Of a stretch of DNA of 17,234 nt, positions 7,733 to 14,949 are shown one piece after another. Under the pieces are notes generated by a model. That model was not told the DNA's origin. It saw only the letters and a program-made list of their open reading frames with translations, and did no database searches. Where the stretch lies: the NCBI GenBank assembly GCA_965602805.1, contig CBFCZK010000019.1:1-17234 (forward strand). Direction: 5' to 3'. Position numbers and translations under genes: made by a program. Numbering within the stretch: position 1 is the stretch's first letter; every line of letters starts with the position of its first letter. Origin of the DNA: Thiomicrorhabdus sp965602805. GTDB taxonomy: Bacteria > Pseudomonadota > Gammaproteobacteria > Thiomicrospirales > Thiomicrospiraceae.

Positions 7733-8482
7733 TCAATTGGGCATAGACTGGAATTTGACAATCAGTGGGTTGTGATCTGAGATGTGAGGAACGGATAAGG
7801 CTTCAGAGGTGACAAGCCTTAGGTCACGGTAAAAAATGTGATCGAGCGGTTGGCGCAACATGGTTTTAATCGCACCATGATCGGGATAAGTTGCTTGATG
7901 AAGTTTTAGTTGTGAGGTTGCCTGTAACAGAGTCTTCATGCGTGTTTTATTCCAAGTATTGAAGTCACCGCTGATAATCATTGGCCCTGTTTTTTGGGAG
8001 AGATGGCGCCAAAGCAAACTGAGTTCTTTTTTAAAGAAAATGTGTGGCATAAAGTTAATGGCGTGAATGTTGACGTGTGTCAGAGTTTGACCGTTTGCTA
8101 AATTGTGTTCAGTGATTAAGGCGGTTTTGTGGGTTGTAAAGCCAAGCTCTCGACTGCGGGTCAAGCATTGATGCTGAGTGCTGCAATGATGTTGTGAGGC
8201 CGTCAATACCCCAAATTGTTTGTTATTATTTTGAATGTTAGGCGCCATTACAAACGGCATATTAAAAAATCTGGGCTGTTGAAGTTGAATGGCAGCCTCC
8301 TGTAAAGAAAGCAGGTGTGGTGGCTCTATATTGATTAAGTTCTCAATAGGACGATGGATGTAGTGCGAAAAATCTTCCTTGTGTAAGTTCCATGCAAGCA
8401 GGGTAAAGCAATCAGGCAGGCATAGGTCTTTGGCTTTCGCTGAGACAGGGTGGGGGATTGGACTGAACGTTGGTCTATACAT
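7733..8482 (-). CDS. Endonuclease/exonuclease/phosphatase (EEP) family protein
   Basis: The 249-residue protein has the ordered motifs of the metal-dependent EEP fold: LLAWNLHK (Asn32), LLSLQEA (Glu62), HVNIHAIN (residues 137-143), ISGDFNTWN (Asp173, Asn175), LDHIFYR (Asp214, His215) and ISDHNPLIV (Asp236, His237). The active site therefore looks complete. The substrate cannot be read from sequence; the family includes nucleases, phosphodiesterases and phosphatases acting on DNA, RNA or lipids. It lies 39 nt downstream of the cardiolipin-synthase-type gene on the same strand, resembling the E. coli clsB-ybhP pairing, so a membrane-lipid role is possible but unproven. No signal peptide is evident. 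The ribosome-binding site before 8482 is weak, which fits translation from an upstream transcript. Confidence 0.85.
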   Translation of the reverse strand: MYRPTFSPIPHPVSAKAKDLCLPDCFTLLAWNLHKEDFSHYIHRPIENLINIEPPHLLSLQEAAIQLQQPRFFNMPFVMAPNIQNNNKQFGVLTASQHHCSTQHQCLTRSRELGFTTHKTALITEHNLANGQTLTHVNIHAINFMPHIFFKKELSLLWRHLSQKTGPMIISGDFNTWNKTRMKTLLQATSQLKLHQATYPDHGAIKTMLRQPLDHIFYRDLRLVTSEALSVPHISDHNPLIVKFQSMPN

Positions 8483-8521
8483 ACTCTAAATTATGGTTCC
8501 TAGTCTTGGCGGGGTTGCCGA

Positions 8522-9931
8522 TTATAAAATGGGAGCAAAGATTCGGGTTAGATTTTCCAGAAGTTTGCGTAGTTTATGTTCGTTTGGTTGATAGGGCAGG
8601 CTTTTTAAAAGTAACGCATCCGTCCAGGTTTGCATCTCGATTATGAGCGCTTTTGAATAGATGAGGTTGACGACTTCATGGTTGATAAAAAGAGAGCGAT
8701 AATCAATGTTTGCTGAGCCGATAATCATCACGTCTTGGTCAATGATAGTGAGTTTAGCGTGGAGCATGTGCGTTTGGTAAAAAAATATCTGCGCACCCAC
8801 CTCTTTTAATTCACGTAGATAAGAGCTTCGGCCTAAATCAAAGATTAGATGATCTGATGTTTGCGGTGTGATGAGGGTCAGTTTAACCCCACGTTTTACA
8901 GCAATCATCAGGGCGTTCATGATAGAACTGTCGGGAACGAAATAGGGCGTTACCATCGTAATAGTGCGTTTTGCTCGATAAATACTCTGTAATAGGGTTT
9001 CAAATAGTGCATCACTGTCAATATCAGGGCCTGATGGAATGACCTGCAATAATTCGCCTTTATGGCCATTCAATAGTATTGGAGAAGCGGTGGTGTCAGA
9101 AAGTTTCTCATTGGTGGTGTAAAGCCAATCGGCATTAAAAATGTTTTGATAATGGAGTGTGTTTGGGCCCTCTATTTTGCAGAGGATATCTATCCAGTTC
9201 CCATCTTTTGGTTGGTTACTCATGCGGCCAAAATAGTTATTGGAGAGATTGATGCCGCCCGTTAACAGGGTAGTCTGATCAAAAAGATAGATTTTTCGAT
9301 GGTTGCGTAAATTGACTTGATTCGAAAAAAAAGAGCGCAGAATCGGCTGAAAGAAAGCGTATTGACCACCAGCTTGTTGCAGTTTTTGAAGACTCTTTCG
9401 GTGGCGATAAAGGCTAAAAGAACCAACGGCATCCATAAGCAGTCTAACCTGTACGCCTTGTTCTGCTTTACGAGTCAATGCGTCCAGTATTTCAAGGCCG
9501 GTACTGTCCACCTGAAAAATATAGGTTTGTAGGTGAATGCTTGATTGTGCGGATTCAATGGCTTGCATAAAAAGGTTAAACGCTTGAGTGGCATCGGTAT
9601 GTAGGCTGATTTTATTGCCTAAGGTCGCACCAGATATTTGATTGGCACGAAGCAGTTCATCGAGTTGTATCGCTAATGTTTTGTCGGGCTTGACACTGGA
9701 AATAGAGTGCATTTCAATCGCGGGTTTTCTGCGTTTAAAGATGAACTTTCTTGAACCAAACAGGACATATAAAAAGACACCCAGAAAAGGTAAAAGGAGT
9801 AGTGTAAGGAACCATGCCATTAGGTTTTGCGGCGAACGCCGTTGGTAGAGCATGTGTAGTACAGTCGCTATCACCAGGCTGGTGTAACTGAAATATATCC
9901 AAAACAGCGGGTGGTTGATTGAGAAATCCAT
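8522..9931 (-). CDS. cls: Cardiolipin synthase-type phospholipase D protein
   Basis: The 469-residue protein most likely joins two phosphatidylglycerol molecules to make cardiolipin and glycerol at the inner membrane. Two hydrophobic segments (about residues 9-28 and 37-58) anchor the N-terminus, as in ClsA. Two phospholipase D motifs follow: HRKIYLFD (211-218) with downstream GGINLSNNYFG, and HAKLTIID (391-398) with downstream GSANIDYRS. Both have the H-x-K-x4-D pattern, so the pseudodimer active site is intact. Length is close to ClsA. The minus-strand ATG at 9931 has AAGGA close upstream, slightly short in spacing. It is the first gene of a pair with the EEP gene. Assignment to a particular Cls subtype is not certain. 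Confidence 0.9.
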   Translation of the reverse strand: MDFSINHPLFWIYFSYTSLVIATVLHMLYQRRSPQNLMAWFLTLLLLPFLGVFLYVLFGSRKFIFKRRKPAIEMHSISSVKPDKTLAIQLDELLRANQISGATLGNKISLHTDATQAFNLFMQAIESAQSSIHLQTYIFQVDSTGLEILDALTRKAEQGVQVRLLMDAVGSFSLYRHRKSLQKLQQAGGQYAFFQPILRSFFSNQVNLRNHRKIYLFDQTTLLTGGINLSNNYFGRMSNQPKDGNWIDILCKIEGPNTLHYQNIFNADWLYTTNEKLSDTTASPILLNGHKGELLQVIPSGPDIDSDALFETLLQSIYRAKRTITMVTPYFVPDSSIMNALMIAVKRGVKLTLITPQTSDHLIFDLGRSSYLRELKEVGAQIFFYQTHMLHAKLTIIDQDVMIIGSANIDYRSLFINHEVVNLIYSKALIIEMQTWTDALLLKSLPYQPNEHKLRKLLENLTRIFAPIL

Positions 9932-10024
9932 CTGTCCTTGCGCCTTACTCAGGGGTAAGTTGATAGTTTAAGGGGGTTGCTTGGAATAATCTAGTGGTGT
10001 CGATTTATTAGAGAGGTGTTTTGG

Positions 10025-10040
10025 TCAGAGTTGACTCTGA
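10025..10040. promoter_or_regulatory. Inverted repeat upstream of cls, possible operator
   Basis: TCAGAGT and ACTCTGA form seven-bp arms around a two-base TG-type centre. The site lies about 95-110 bp upstream of the cls start and just beyond the gpmI terminator. No convincing cls promoter could be placed. Function is unknown. Confidence 0.3.
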
Positions 10041-10056
10041 TGGCCGGTTAAGGAAT

Positions 10057-10089
10057 AAAAAAAGCCTGGTGAATGTGAATTCACCAGGC
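10057..10089 (-). terminator. Intrinsic terminator of gpmI
   Basis: On the minus strand a ten-bp stem, GCCTGGTGAA with TTCACCAGGC, has a six-nt loop (10074-10079) and is followed by seven Ts (the A-tract at 10057-10063 on the plus strand). It lies about 58 nt past the gpmI stop codon. Confidence 0.9.
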
Positions 10090-10094
10090 CTGGT
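10083..10094. repeat. Recurrent palindrome, copy 2 (12-bp core)
   Basis: ACCAGGCCTGGT is a perfect 12-bp palindrome. Its left half is also one arm of the gpmI terminator, so the two structures overlap and compete. The flanking C/T pair does not extend it to the 14-bp form. Confidence 0.8.
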
Positions 10095-10146
10095 TGTAAC
10101 CGATTAATCCGTTAACGGGTTGTGCGGAGTGAATAATCCCAGAAGA

Positions 10147-11721
10147 TTATTTAGTGCACAAACTTACACCAGTCATCTCTTCTGGTTGATCCATTCCCAT
10201 TAAGTCTAAGATGGTTGGCATAACGTCAGGTAGAGCCCCACCTGTACGCAGTTGGCAATCACGAGGGCCAAAATAGACCAATGGAACTGGGCAGGTGGTA
10301 TGCGATGTTAATGGCTTACCGGTTTTTGGATCGACAAGCATTTCAATATTACCGTGATCCGCTGTCACAATAACCTGACCATTGTTTTTTTCAAGTGCCG
10401 CTAGGATTCTTCCAAGCGCTTCATCAACTGCTTCGCAAGCTTTAATGCAGGCATCCATCTTTCCTGTATGGCCGACCATATCTGGGTTGGCGATATTACA
10501 GATAAAGGTATCGTACTTGTCTGACTCAATGGCTTCGACAAGCTTATCGGTCAATTCACCGACACTCATTTCAGGTTGCAAGTCATACGTACGTACTTGT
10601 GGCGAAGGTACAAGAATGCGATCTTCACCCAAGTAAGGTGCTTCGACACCACCGTTTAAAAAGAAAGTTACGTGTGCATATTTCTCGGTTTCAGCAATGC
10701 GTAACTGGCGTAGTTTATTTTTAGCAACCACTTCACCAAACGTGTTTTTTAACTTGGTTGGGCGGTAAGCAACCGTCGCGCCGAAGTTCTCAAAGTTTTT
10801 GTTGTACTGCGTTAGAGTGACGAAACTCGCTAAAATCGGTGTTTTGCAGCGATGAAAATCCCCAAAGTCATCCATAATGAATGCACTGGTAATTTGGCGA
10901 GCACGGTCAGAACGGTAGTTCATAAAGATGATTGAGTCACCATCCTTAACTTTGACCTTCTTGCCTTTTTTATTAAGAATGGCGGTAGGCAGTACAAACT
11001 CATCTGTTTCACCACGCGCATAAGCCATTTCAATGGCTTCTCTGGCCGATTCTGCTTGATGGTTCGATTGTCCACAGCAGATAACGTTGTAAGCTTCTTC
11101 GGTGCGTTCCCAACGAGTGTCACGATCTAAAGCGTAAAAACGCCCGGTAACGGATGCGATGCTGCCGCCTTTGATTTCTTTAAGGTGGGCTTCAATTTCT
11201 TCGATGTAACCTAAAGCACTTTCTGGTGAAGTATCACGACCATCGGTGAAAATGTGTAGGTAAGTTTTGGCACCACGTTCAACCGCAAGCGTTAAAGAGG
11301 CTTTAATATGGCTAATATGAGAGTGAACTCCTCCGTCAGACAATAAACCCATGATATGGACTGCATGACCACGGTCATTGGCACTGTCAATCGCGCTTAA
11401 TAAGGCGTTGTTATTGAAGAAACGTCCTTCATCGATATCTTTTTGAATGCGCGTCAATTCTTGATAAACAACGCGGCCAGCACCCAAGTTCATGTGACCC
11501 ACTTCAGAGTTACCCATTTGGCCTGTTGGTAAACCAACATCCATTCCTGATGTACCGATTAAAGTATTTGGGCGAGTGGCAAGTAAGTTATCCCAGTTTG
11601 GAGTGTGTGCTTGGGCAATGGCGTTATGCTCAACTTCTTCGCGGTGTCCCCAGCCATCTAAAATAATCAGACCTGTTGGACGCTGTTTGATTTGGATTTT
11701 TGGCTTAATATCTTGACCCAT
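10147..11721 (-). CDS. gpmI: 2,3-bisphosphoglycerate-independent phosphoglycerate mutase
   Basis: The cytoplasmic enzyme interconverts 3- and 2-phosphoglycerate in glycolysis and gluconeogenesis using two manganese ions and a phosphoserine intermediate. The 524-residue sequence starts the conserved core at GLIILDGWG (Asp22 as a metal ligand); Ser72 in MGNSEVGHMNLGAGR is the expected phosphorylated serine. The C-terminal metal-binding stretch VIVTADHGNIEML is present. Length is slightly above the usual 510-515 because of a short polar N-terminal extension, MGQDIKPKIQIKQRP. No strong ribosome-binding site precedes the ATG at 11721, and no better internal start is seen. It is transcribed away from the rhodanese gene and ends at its own terminator. 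Confidence 0.96.
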   Translation of the reverse strand: MGQDIKPKIQIKQRPTGLIILDGWGHREEVEHNAIAQAHTPNWDNLLATRPNTLIGTSGMDVGLPTGQMGNSEVGHMNLGAGRVVYQELTRIQKDIDEGRFFNNNALLSAIDSANDRGHAVHIMGLLSDGGVHSHISHIKASLTLAVERGAKTYLHIFTDGRDTSPESALGYIEEIEAHLKEIKGGSIASVTGRFYALDRDTRWERTEEAYNVICCGQSNHQAESAREAIEMAYARGETDEFVLPTAILNKKGKKVKVKDGDSIIFMNYRSDRARQITSAFIMDDFGDFHRCKTPILASFVTLTQYNKNFENFGATVAYRPTKLKNTFGEVVAKNKLRQLRIAETEKYAHVTFFLNGGVEAPYLGEDRILVPSPQVRTYDLQPEMSVGELTDKLVEAIESDKYDTFICNIANPDMVGHTGKMDACIKACEAVDEALGRILAALEKNNGQVIVTADHGNIEMLVDPKTGKPLTSHTTCPVPLVYFGPRDCQLRTGGALPDVMPTILDLMGMDQPEEMTGVSLCTK

Positions 11722-11821
11722 GTGTTTTCGCTACCATAAATAATTAATAAATTCCGTTTATTGTATCCAGTTTCACTGGTAAAATCATCAGGTTTGATTT
11801 AATCCGCTTAAGGGAAAGTAA
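11722..11821. promoter_or_regulatory. Divergent promoter region gpmI / rhodanese
   Basis: This 100-bp gap must hold both promoters. For the plus strand, TAAAAT at about 11779-11784 is a candidate -10, with a poor TTTATT 17 nt upstream. For the minus strand, TACAAT (11765-11760) is a good -10 without a clear -35. Between them CCAGT-ttc-ACTGG (about 11766-11778) is a short inverted repeat placed where a regulator could affect both. AAGGGA just before 11822 is the ribosome-binding site of the rhodanese gene. Confidence 0.4.
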
Positions 11822-12262
11822 ATGTTTGGTGAATTTGTACAAGAACAAGCGCTATTATTTGTCGCGTTAGCCGTTGTCATTGCAATGTTGGCATATAGTT
11901 ATTTAGGGGATCGTTTGTCTGGTTACAAGTCAGTCAGTACCGATGAAGCAACACGCCTATTCAATGATGATGCATTTTTACTCGATGTGCGTACTGCAAC
12001 AGAGTTCAAAGAGGGCTTTATTGGTGAAGCAACCAATGTTTCAGTGGCTGAGTTATCTGCAAATATGAATAAGTTGCCAAAAGACAAAGAAAAACCGTTA
12101 TTGGTTTATTGTCTAACGGGTGCTCGTTCTGGACGTGCAGCAGGCACATTGACGAAGGCTGGTTATACTCAAGTCTTTAACTTGGCGGGCGGTATTAATG
12201 CCTGGAAGTCAGCGGGTTTACCGGTTGCAACGGCGAAAGCAAAAAAAAACAAAAAAAAGTAA
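11822..12262 (+). CDS. Membrane-anchored rhodanese-like protein
   Basis: The 146-residue protein has one N-terminal membrane segment (about residues 9-28, LLFVALAVVIAMLAY) and then a single rhodanese domain. The active-site loop CLTGAR (Cys97 to Arg102) has the six-residue length typical of sulfurtransferases, so Cys97 can carry a persulfide. DVRTATEF (55-62) and AGGINAWKSAGLPV (122-135) are standard rhodanese landmarks. The sulfur acceptor is unknown. It leads a plus-strand run with grxC, secB and gpsA, an arrangement common in gammaproteobacteria. The C-terminus is a lysine tail encoded by two A-runs; this is also a potential -1 frameshift site that would join it to grxC. Confidence 0.9.
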   Translation: MFGEFVQEQALLFVALAVVIAMLAYSYLGDRLSGYKSVSTDEATRLFNDDAFLLDVRTATEFKEGFIGEATNVSVAELSANMNKLPKDKEKPLLVYCLTGARSGRAAGTLTKAGYTQVFNLAGGINAWKSAGLPVATAKAKKNKKK

Positions 12263-12294
12263 AATCGGCAGCCACTAAAACTGTGACGTTGCCG
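12242..12294 (+). promoter_or_regulatory. Candidate -1 frameshift site at the rhodanese stop codon
   Basis: Runs of nine and eight As end in the zero-frame codons AAA AAG followed directly by TAA. The heptamer A AAA AAG (12253-12259) is the classical bacterial -1 slippery sequence. Six nt downstream, CGGCA (12266-12270) can pair with TGCCG (12290-12294), with an inner CAC/GTG pairing. After a -1 slip the frame stays open through the intergenic stretch and is the grxC frame. Functional use is unproven. Confidence 0.3.
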
Positions 12295-12309
12295 TCAAAG
12301 GAAAATACA

Positions 12310-12564
12310 ATGGTCGAAACAATTATTTACTGCACACAAACCTGCCCGTTTTGTACGATGGCAAAACGCTTGTTGGATGCTAAGGGCGCTACTTATAAAA
12401 CGATTGATGTCGGTAATGACCCAAAAATGTGGGCTGAATTAACAGCAAAAACCGGCCGTAATACCGTGCCACAGGTTTTTATTGGTGATCAGCATATCGG
12501 TGGTTTTGACGATTTATCCGCTGCAGATAAGCGTGGCGAAGTCGATGCGTTATTAAACGCTTAA
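12310..12564 (+). CDS. grxC: Glutaredoxin 3 type
   Basis: The 84-residue dithiol glutaredoxin reduces disulfides and glutathionylated proteins in the cytoplasm at the expense of glutathione. The redox motif is CPFC (Cys12-Cys15), a common variant of CPYC. The cis-proline stretch TVPQVFIG and the glutathione-binding GGFDDL are both present. The open frame extends back to a GTG at 12283, but the ATG at 12310 has AAAGGA at good spacing and gives the normal GrxC length. It follows the rhodanese gene by 47 nt and precedes secB by 23 nt, matching a widely conserved order. Confidence 0.95.
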   Translation: MVETIIYCTQTCPFCTMAKRLLDAKGATYKTIDVGNDPKMWAELTAKTGRNTVPQVFIGDQHIGGFDDLSAADKRGEVDALLNA

Positions 12565-12587
12565 TTTAAAATATTTAAGGAAAAACA

Positions 12588-13055
12588 ATGTCTGAAACAG
12601 CGCAAAAAACATTTTCAATTCAAAAGATTTATACCAAAGATATTTCGTTTGAATCGCCAAATACTCCGGGTATCTTTACTTCTGAATTTCAGCCACAGTT
12701 GGCGGTAGACTTGAATGTTGAAAGTAAAAAGCTTGAAGACGATGTTTATCACGTCGTGGTTCGAGTCACTGCGACTACTAAGGTAGAAGATAGTACTGCT
12801 TTTTTATGTGAAGTTGAGCAGGCGGGTATTTTTACGTTAGCGGGTTTCAATGAAGTTGAAATGGGTTATATGCTGGGTGCACAGTGTCCTAACGTACTGT
12901 TCCCTTATGCGCGTGAAGTGGTTTCGGATTTAGTCTCACGTGGTGGTTTCCCGCAGTTATTGCTAGAGCCAGTAAATTTTGAAAGCATGTATACAGAACA
13001 CGTCCAGCAAGCTAACGCGGATAAAGCGGCTCAAGAAACGGCAACTGAGCAATAG
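12588..13055 (+). CDS. secB: Protein-export chaperone SecB
   Basis: The 155-residue protein is the tetrameric cytoplasmic chaperone that holds preproteins unfolded and delivers them to SecA. Family landmarks are visible: IQKIYTKDISFESPNTPGIF near the N-terminus, then FLCEVEQAGIFTL, LGAQCPNVLFPYARE and GGFPQLLLEPVNFE. The acidic, alanine-rich C-terminal tail is typical. The ATG has AAGGA seven nt upstream. It lies 17 nt before gpsA, the usual neighbour in gammaproteobacteria. Confidence 0.97.
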   Translation: MSETAQKTFSIQKIYTKDISFESPNTPGIFTSEFQPQLAVDLNVESKKLEDDVYHVVVRVTATTKVEDSTAFLCEVEQAGIFTLAGFNEVEMGYMLGAQCPNVLFPYAREVVSDLVSRGGFPQLLLEPVNFESMYTEHVQQANADKAAQETATEQ

Positions 13056-13072
13056 ATCTGTTGGAAAAGTCG

Positions 13073-14122
13073 ATGTCTGATGAATCTTTATCGTCTGCAA
13101 TCCCAGAAACCGCTGCGGTGAGAACCATAGCGGTCTTGGGTGCGGGTGCTTGGGGAACGGCATTGGCTATTCATTTGGCGAAAGCTGGGCATCAAGTAAA
13201 GCTTTGGTCGCACAGTGTTAGTCAGGCCGAACGGCTTAATGAACAGCATGAAAATAGTCGCTATCTACCGGGTATTCCTTTTCCAAAATCGTTATCTGCC
13301 AGCGCTTCACTCGATCAAGTTTTGTACTCTGCTGAATCCATTTTAGTGGTGGTGCCGAGCAGTGCTTTTAGAGATGTTTTACAGCAGGTCTCACATTATA
13401 TTGGTGCTAAACCGGTGCATATCGCCTGGGCAACTAAGGGTTTTGAACCGGAATCACAGAGTTTACTGCATCAAGTCGCATTGGATGTTTTAGGCAGTGA
13501 TGCTGGAATAAGCGTGCTTTCTGGCCCAACGTTTGCCGATGAAGTCGCCAAAGGGCTGCCGACCGCGATGGTCAGTGCTTCGCCAGAGGAATCCGAAGCT
13601 CAATATTGGGCAGATGTATTTCATTTTGGCGCTTTCCGTATGTACACTCAATCGGATATGGTTGGGGTCGAAGTGGGTGGCGCCTATAAAAACATTATTG
13701 CGATTGCGACTGGTTTAAGTGATGGTTTAGGTCTTGGTGCAAATGCTCGTGCGGCGTTAGTTTCACGTGGCATGGTAGAGATGATGCGTTTAGGGCAAGC
13801 GTTGGGCGGCCAGTCTGAAACCCTAATGGGTTTAGCGGGTCTAGGCGATTTAGTCCTGACCTGTACGGATGACCTGTCTCGTAATCGGCGTTTTGGCTTA
13901 CGTTTGGCGAAAAGCAATCAATCGGCGCAAGTCGTTATTGATGAAATTGGTCAGGTGGTTGAAGGGGTTAAGGCGGTGGTTGCAGTTAAGCAGATTGCGT
14001 TACGCTTGAATTTGGACTTGCCGATTATGGAGCAGGTTTATCAGATAGTGACCGAGCAATCGACTCCTAAAGAAGCTGCGATGACTTTACTAGCAAGGTC
14101 AGGTAAGTCAGAAGGTCATTAA
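13073..14122 (+). CDS. gpsA: Glycerol-3-phosphate dehydrogenase [NAD(P)+]
   Basis: The enzyme reduces dihydroxyacetone phosphate to sn-glycerol-3-phosphate, the backbone precursor of phospholipids. From ATG 13073 it is 349 residues, slightly longer than usual because of a poorly conserved N-terminal segment of about 16 residues. The nucleotide-binding motif GAGAWG is at 23-28. SGPTFADEVAKGLPTA and GGAYKNIIAIA follow, with Lys206 the expected catalytic lysine, and DLVLTCTDDLSRNRRFG near the end contributes to substrate binding. A TTG at 13061 would add four residues, but GGA is spaced seven nt before the ATG at 13073. The gene closes the plus-strand run and ends before the palindromic terminator at 14182-14209. 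Confidence 0.96.
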   Translation: MSDESLSSAIPETAAVRTIAVLGAGAWGTALAIHLAKAGHQVKLWSHSVSQAERLNEQHENSRYLPGIPFPKSLSASASLDQVLYSAESILVVVPSSAFRDVLQQVSHYIGAKPVHIAWATKGFEPESQSLLHQVALDVLGSDAGISVLSGPTFADEVAKGLPTAMVSASPEESEAQYWADVFHFGAFRMYTQSDMVGVEVGGAYKNIIAIATGLSDGLGLGANARAALVSRGMVEMMRLGQALGGQSETLMGLAGLGDLVLTCTDDLSRNRRFGLRLAKSNQSAQVVIDEIGQVVEGVKAVVAVKQIALRLNLDLPIMEQVYQIVTEQSTPKEAAMTLLARSGKSEGH

Positions 14123-14181
14123 AGCGATGTTTTTACTTTGATTTATTGGTTTTGATTCTATAAATATGATGTGAGCCAAAT

Positions 14182-14209
14182 AAAAAACGACCAGGCCTGG
14201 TCGTTTTTT
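14182..14209. terminator. Perfect 28-bp palindromic terminator containing the recurrent palindrome (copy 3)
   Basis: Six As, CGACCAGG, CCTGGTCG and six Ts form a perfect palindrome with no unpaired centre, and the T-run continues to about 14212. It lies between the convergent genes gpsA and trmL and can terminate both. Its core is GACCAGGCCTGGTC at 14189-14202. Confidence 0.92.
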
Positions 14210-14256
14210 TTTTGTTGGTGGTTTTAATGATGTTAATGCCGTGTTAAAAAGCCGTA

Positions 14257-14721
14257 TTAAAGCGCCATATCAAAATCCAGTTGTCGCCAAGCTTCATACG
14301 CCATAACTGAAACCGCATTGGCCAAGTTTAAGCTACGCCCGCCTGGAATCATTGGGATTGTTAATCTCTGGTCTTCCGGTAAGTTGCTGATGACGTCTGC
14401 CGGTAAACCACGGGTTTCAGGGCCGAATAAAAAAGCGTCGCCGTTTTCAAATTTGGGTTCGGTATAATAACGCGTGGTTTTGGTGGTTAACGCAAACACG
14501 CGATTAGGTTGCACGCTGGCCAAGCAGGCTTCAAGATTTTGATGCTCGTGTACATTAGCGAGTTCCGCGTAGTCTAATCCAGCGCGACGCACCTTTTTTT
14601 CGCTTAGATCAAATGAGATTGGGTGAATCAAGTGTAAATGAGCGCCCATATTGGCGCTAAGACGAATTAAAGCACCGGTGTTTTGCGGAATTTCTGGTTC
14701 ATAAAGAATAATGTGCAACAT
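14257..14721 (-). CDS. trmL: tRNA (cytidine(34)-2'-O)-methyltransferase
   Basis: This SPOUT-fold enzyme methylates the ribose of nucleotide 34 in certain leucine tRNAs using S-adenosylmethionine. From the ATG at 14721 it is 154 residues, close to E. coli TrmL, and begins MLHIILYEPEIPQNTG as expected. The knot motifs FGPETRGLP, IPMIPGGRSLNLANAVSV and YEAWRQL are present. The open frame starts at 14760, adding 13 residues without a ribosome-binding site; GAAGG seven nt before 14721 supports the shorter form. It is convergent with gpsA and divergent from the dihydroorotate dehydrogenase gene. Confidence 0.95.
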   Translation of the reverse strand: MLHIILYEPEIPQNTGALIRLSANMGAHLHLIHPISFDLSEKKVRRAGLDYAELANVHEHQNLEACLASVQPNRVFALTTKTTRYYTEPKFENGDAFLFGPETRGLPADVISNLPEDQRLTIPMIPGGRSLNLANAVSVMAYEAWRQLDFDMAL

Positions 14722-14799
14722 TTGCGCGCCTTCAATTAAGAGACCTTTGCACGAGATCATAAACGGATAAAAATGGCTAAAATCTCACTGCTTTTCGTT

Positions 14800-14850
14800 G
14801 TACCCCAAGGGTACTTTCGATGGGCGACAACTTGTCAATAGCTAGCTATT
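14800..14850. promoter_or_regulatory. Cluster of inverted repeats in the trmL / pyrD divergent region
   Basis: Three inverted repeats lie within 51 bp: GTACCC-CAA-GGGTAC (14800-14814), GACAA-C-TTGTC (14826-14836) and the perfect 14-bp palindrome AATAGCTAGCTATT (14837-14850). On the minus strand a consensus TTGACA (14838-14833) overlaps the last two, and a very poor -10 would fall in the first. They look like an operator array for trmL or the divergent gene, but no regulator can be named. Confidence 0.4.
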
Positions 14851-14903
14851 AACTACGTTTTCCGCCTTAATCAGTAAGATTTTATCTAATTTTTCTCTCG
14901 CCC

Positions 14904-14931
14904 CTGACTTGTGTAAAGGTCTCAATAAAAT
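14904..14931 (+). promoter_or_regulatory. Possible promoter of the dihydroorotate dehydrogenase gene
   Basis: CTGACT (14904-14909) and TAAAAT (14926-14931) are separated by 16 nt, matching consensus at 4 of 6 and 5 of 6. The predicted start near 14938 leaves a very short leader before the GTG at 14950, which weakens the call. Confidence 0.35.
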
Positions 14932-14949
14932 AACTCTAAGGTTAGGTCT

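Noticed and set aside
10031..10062. Plus-strand promoter starting at TTGACT
   Set aside because: It has no convincing -10 and would read antisense into the gpmI terminator.
12283..12309. GTG start for grxC
   Set aside because: AAAGGA is placed for the ATG at 12310, which gives the usual 84-residue glutaredoxin.
13061..13072. TTG start for gpsA
   Set aside because: It adds four unconserved residues only six nt after secB; the ATG at 13073 has a suitable GGA upstream.
14722..14760. Longer TrmL start
   Set aside because: The extra 13 residues lack a ribosome-binding site; GAAGG precedes the ATG at 14721 and the length then fits the family.
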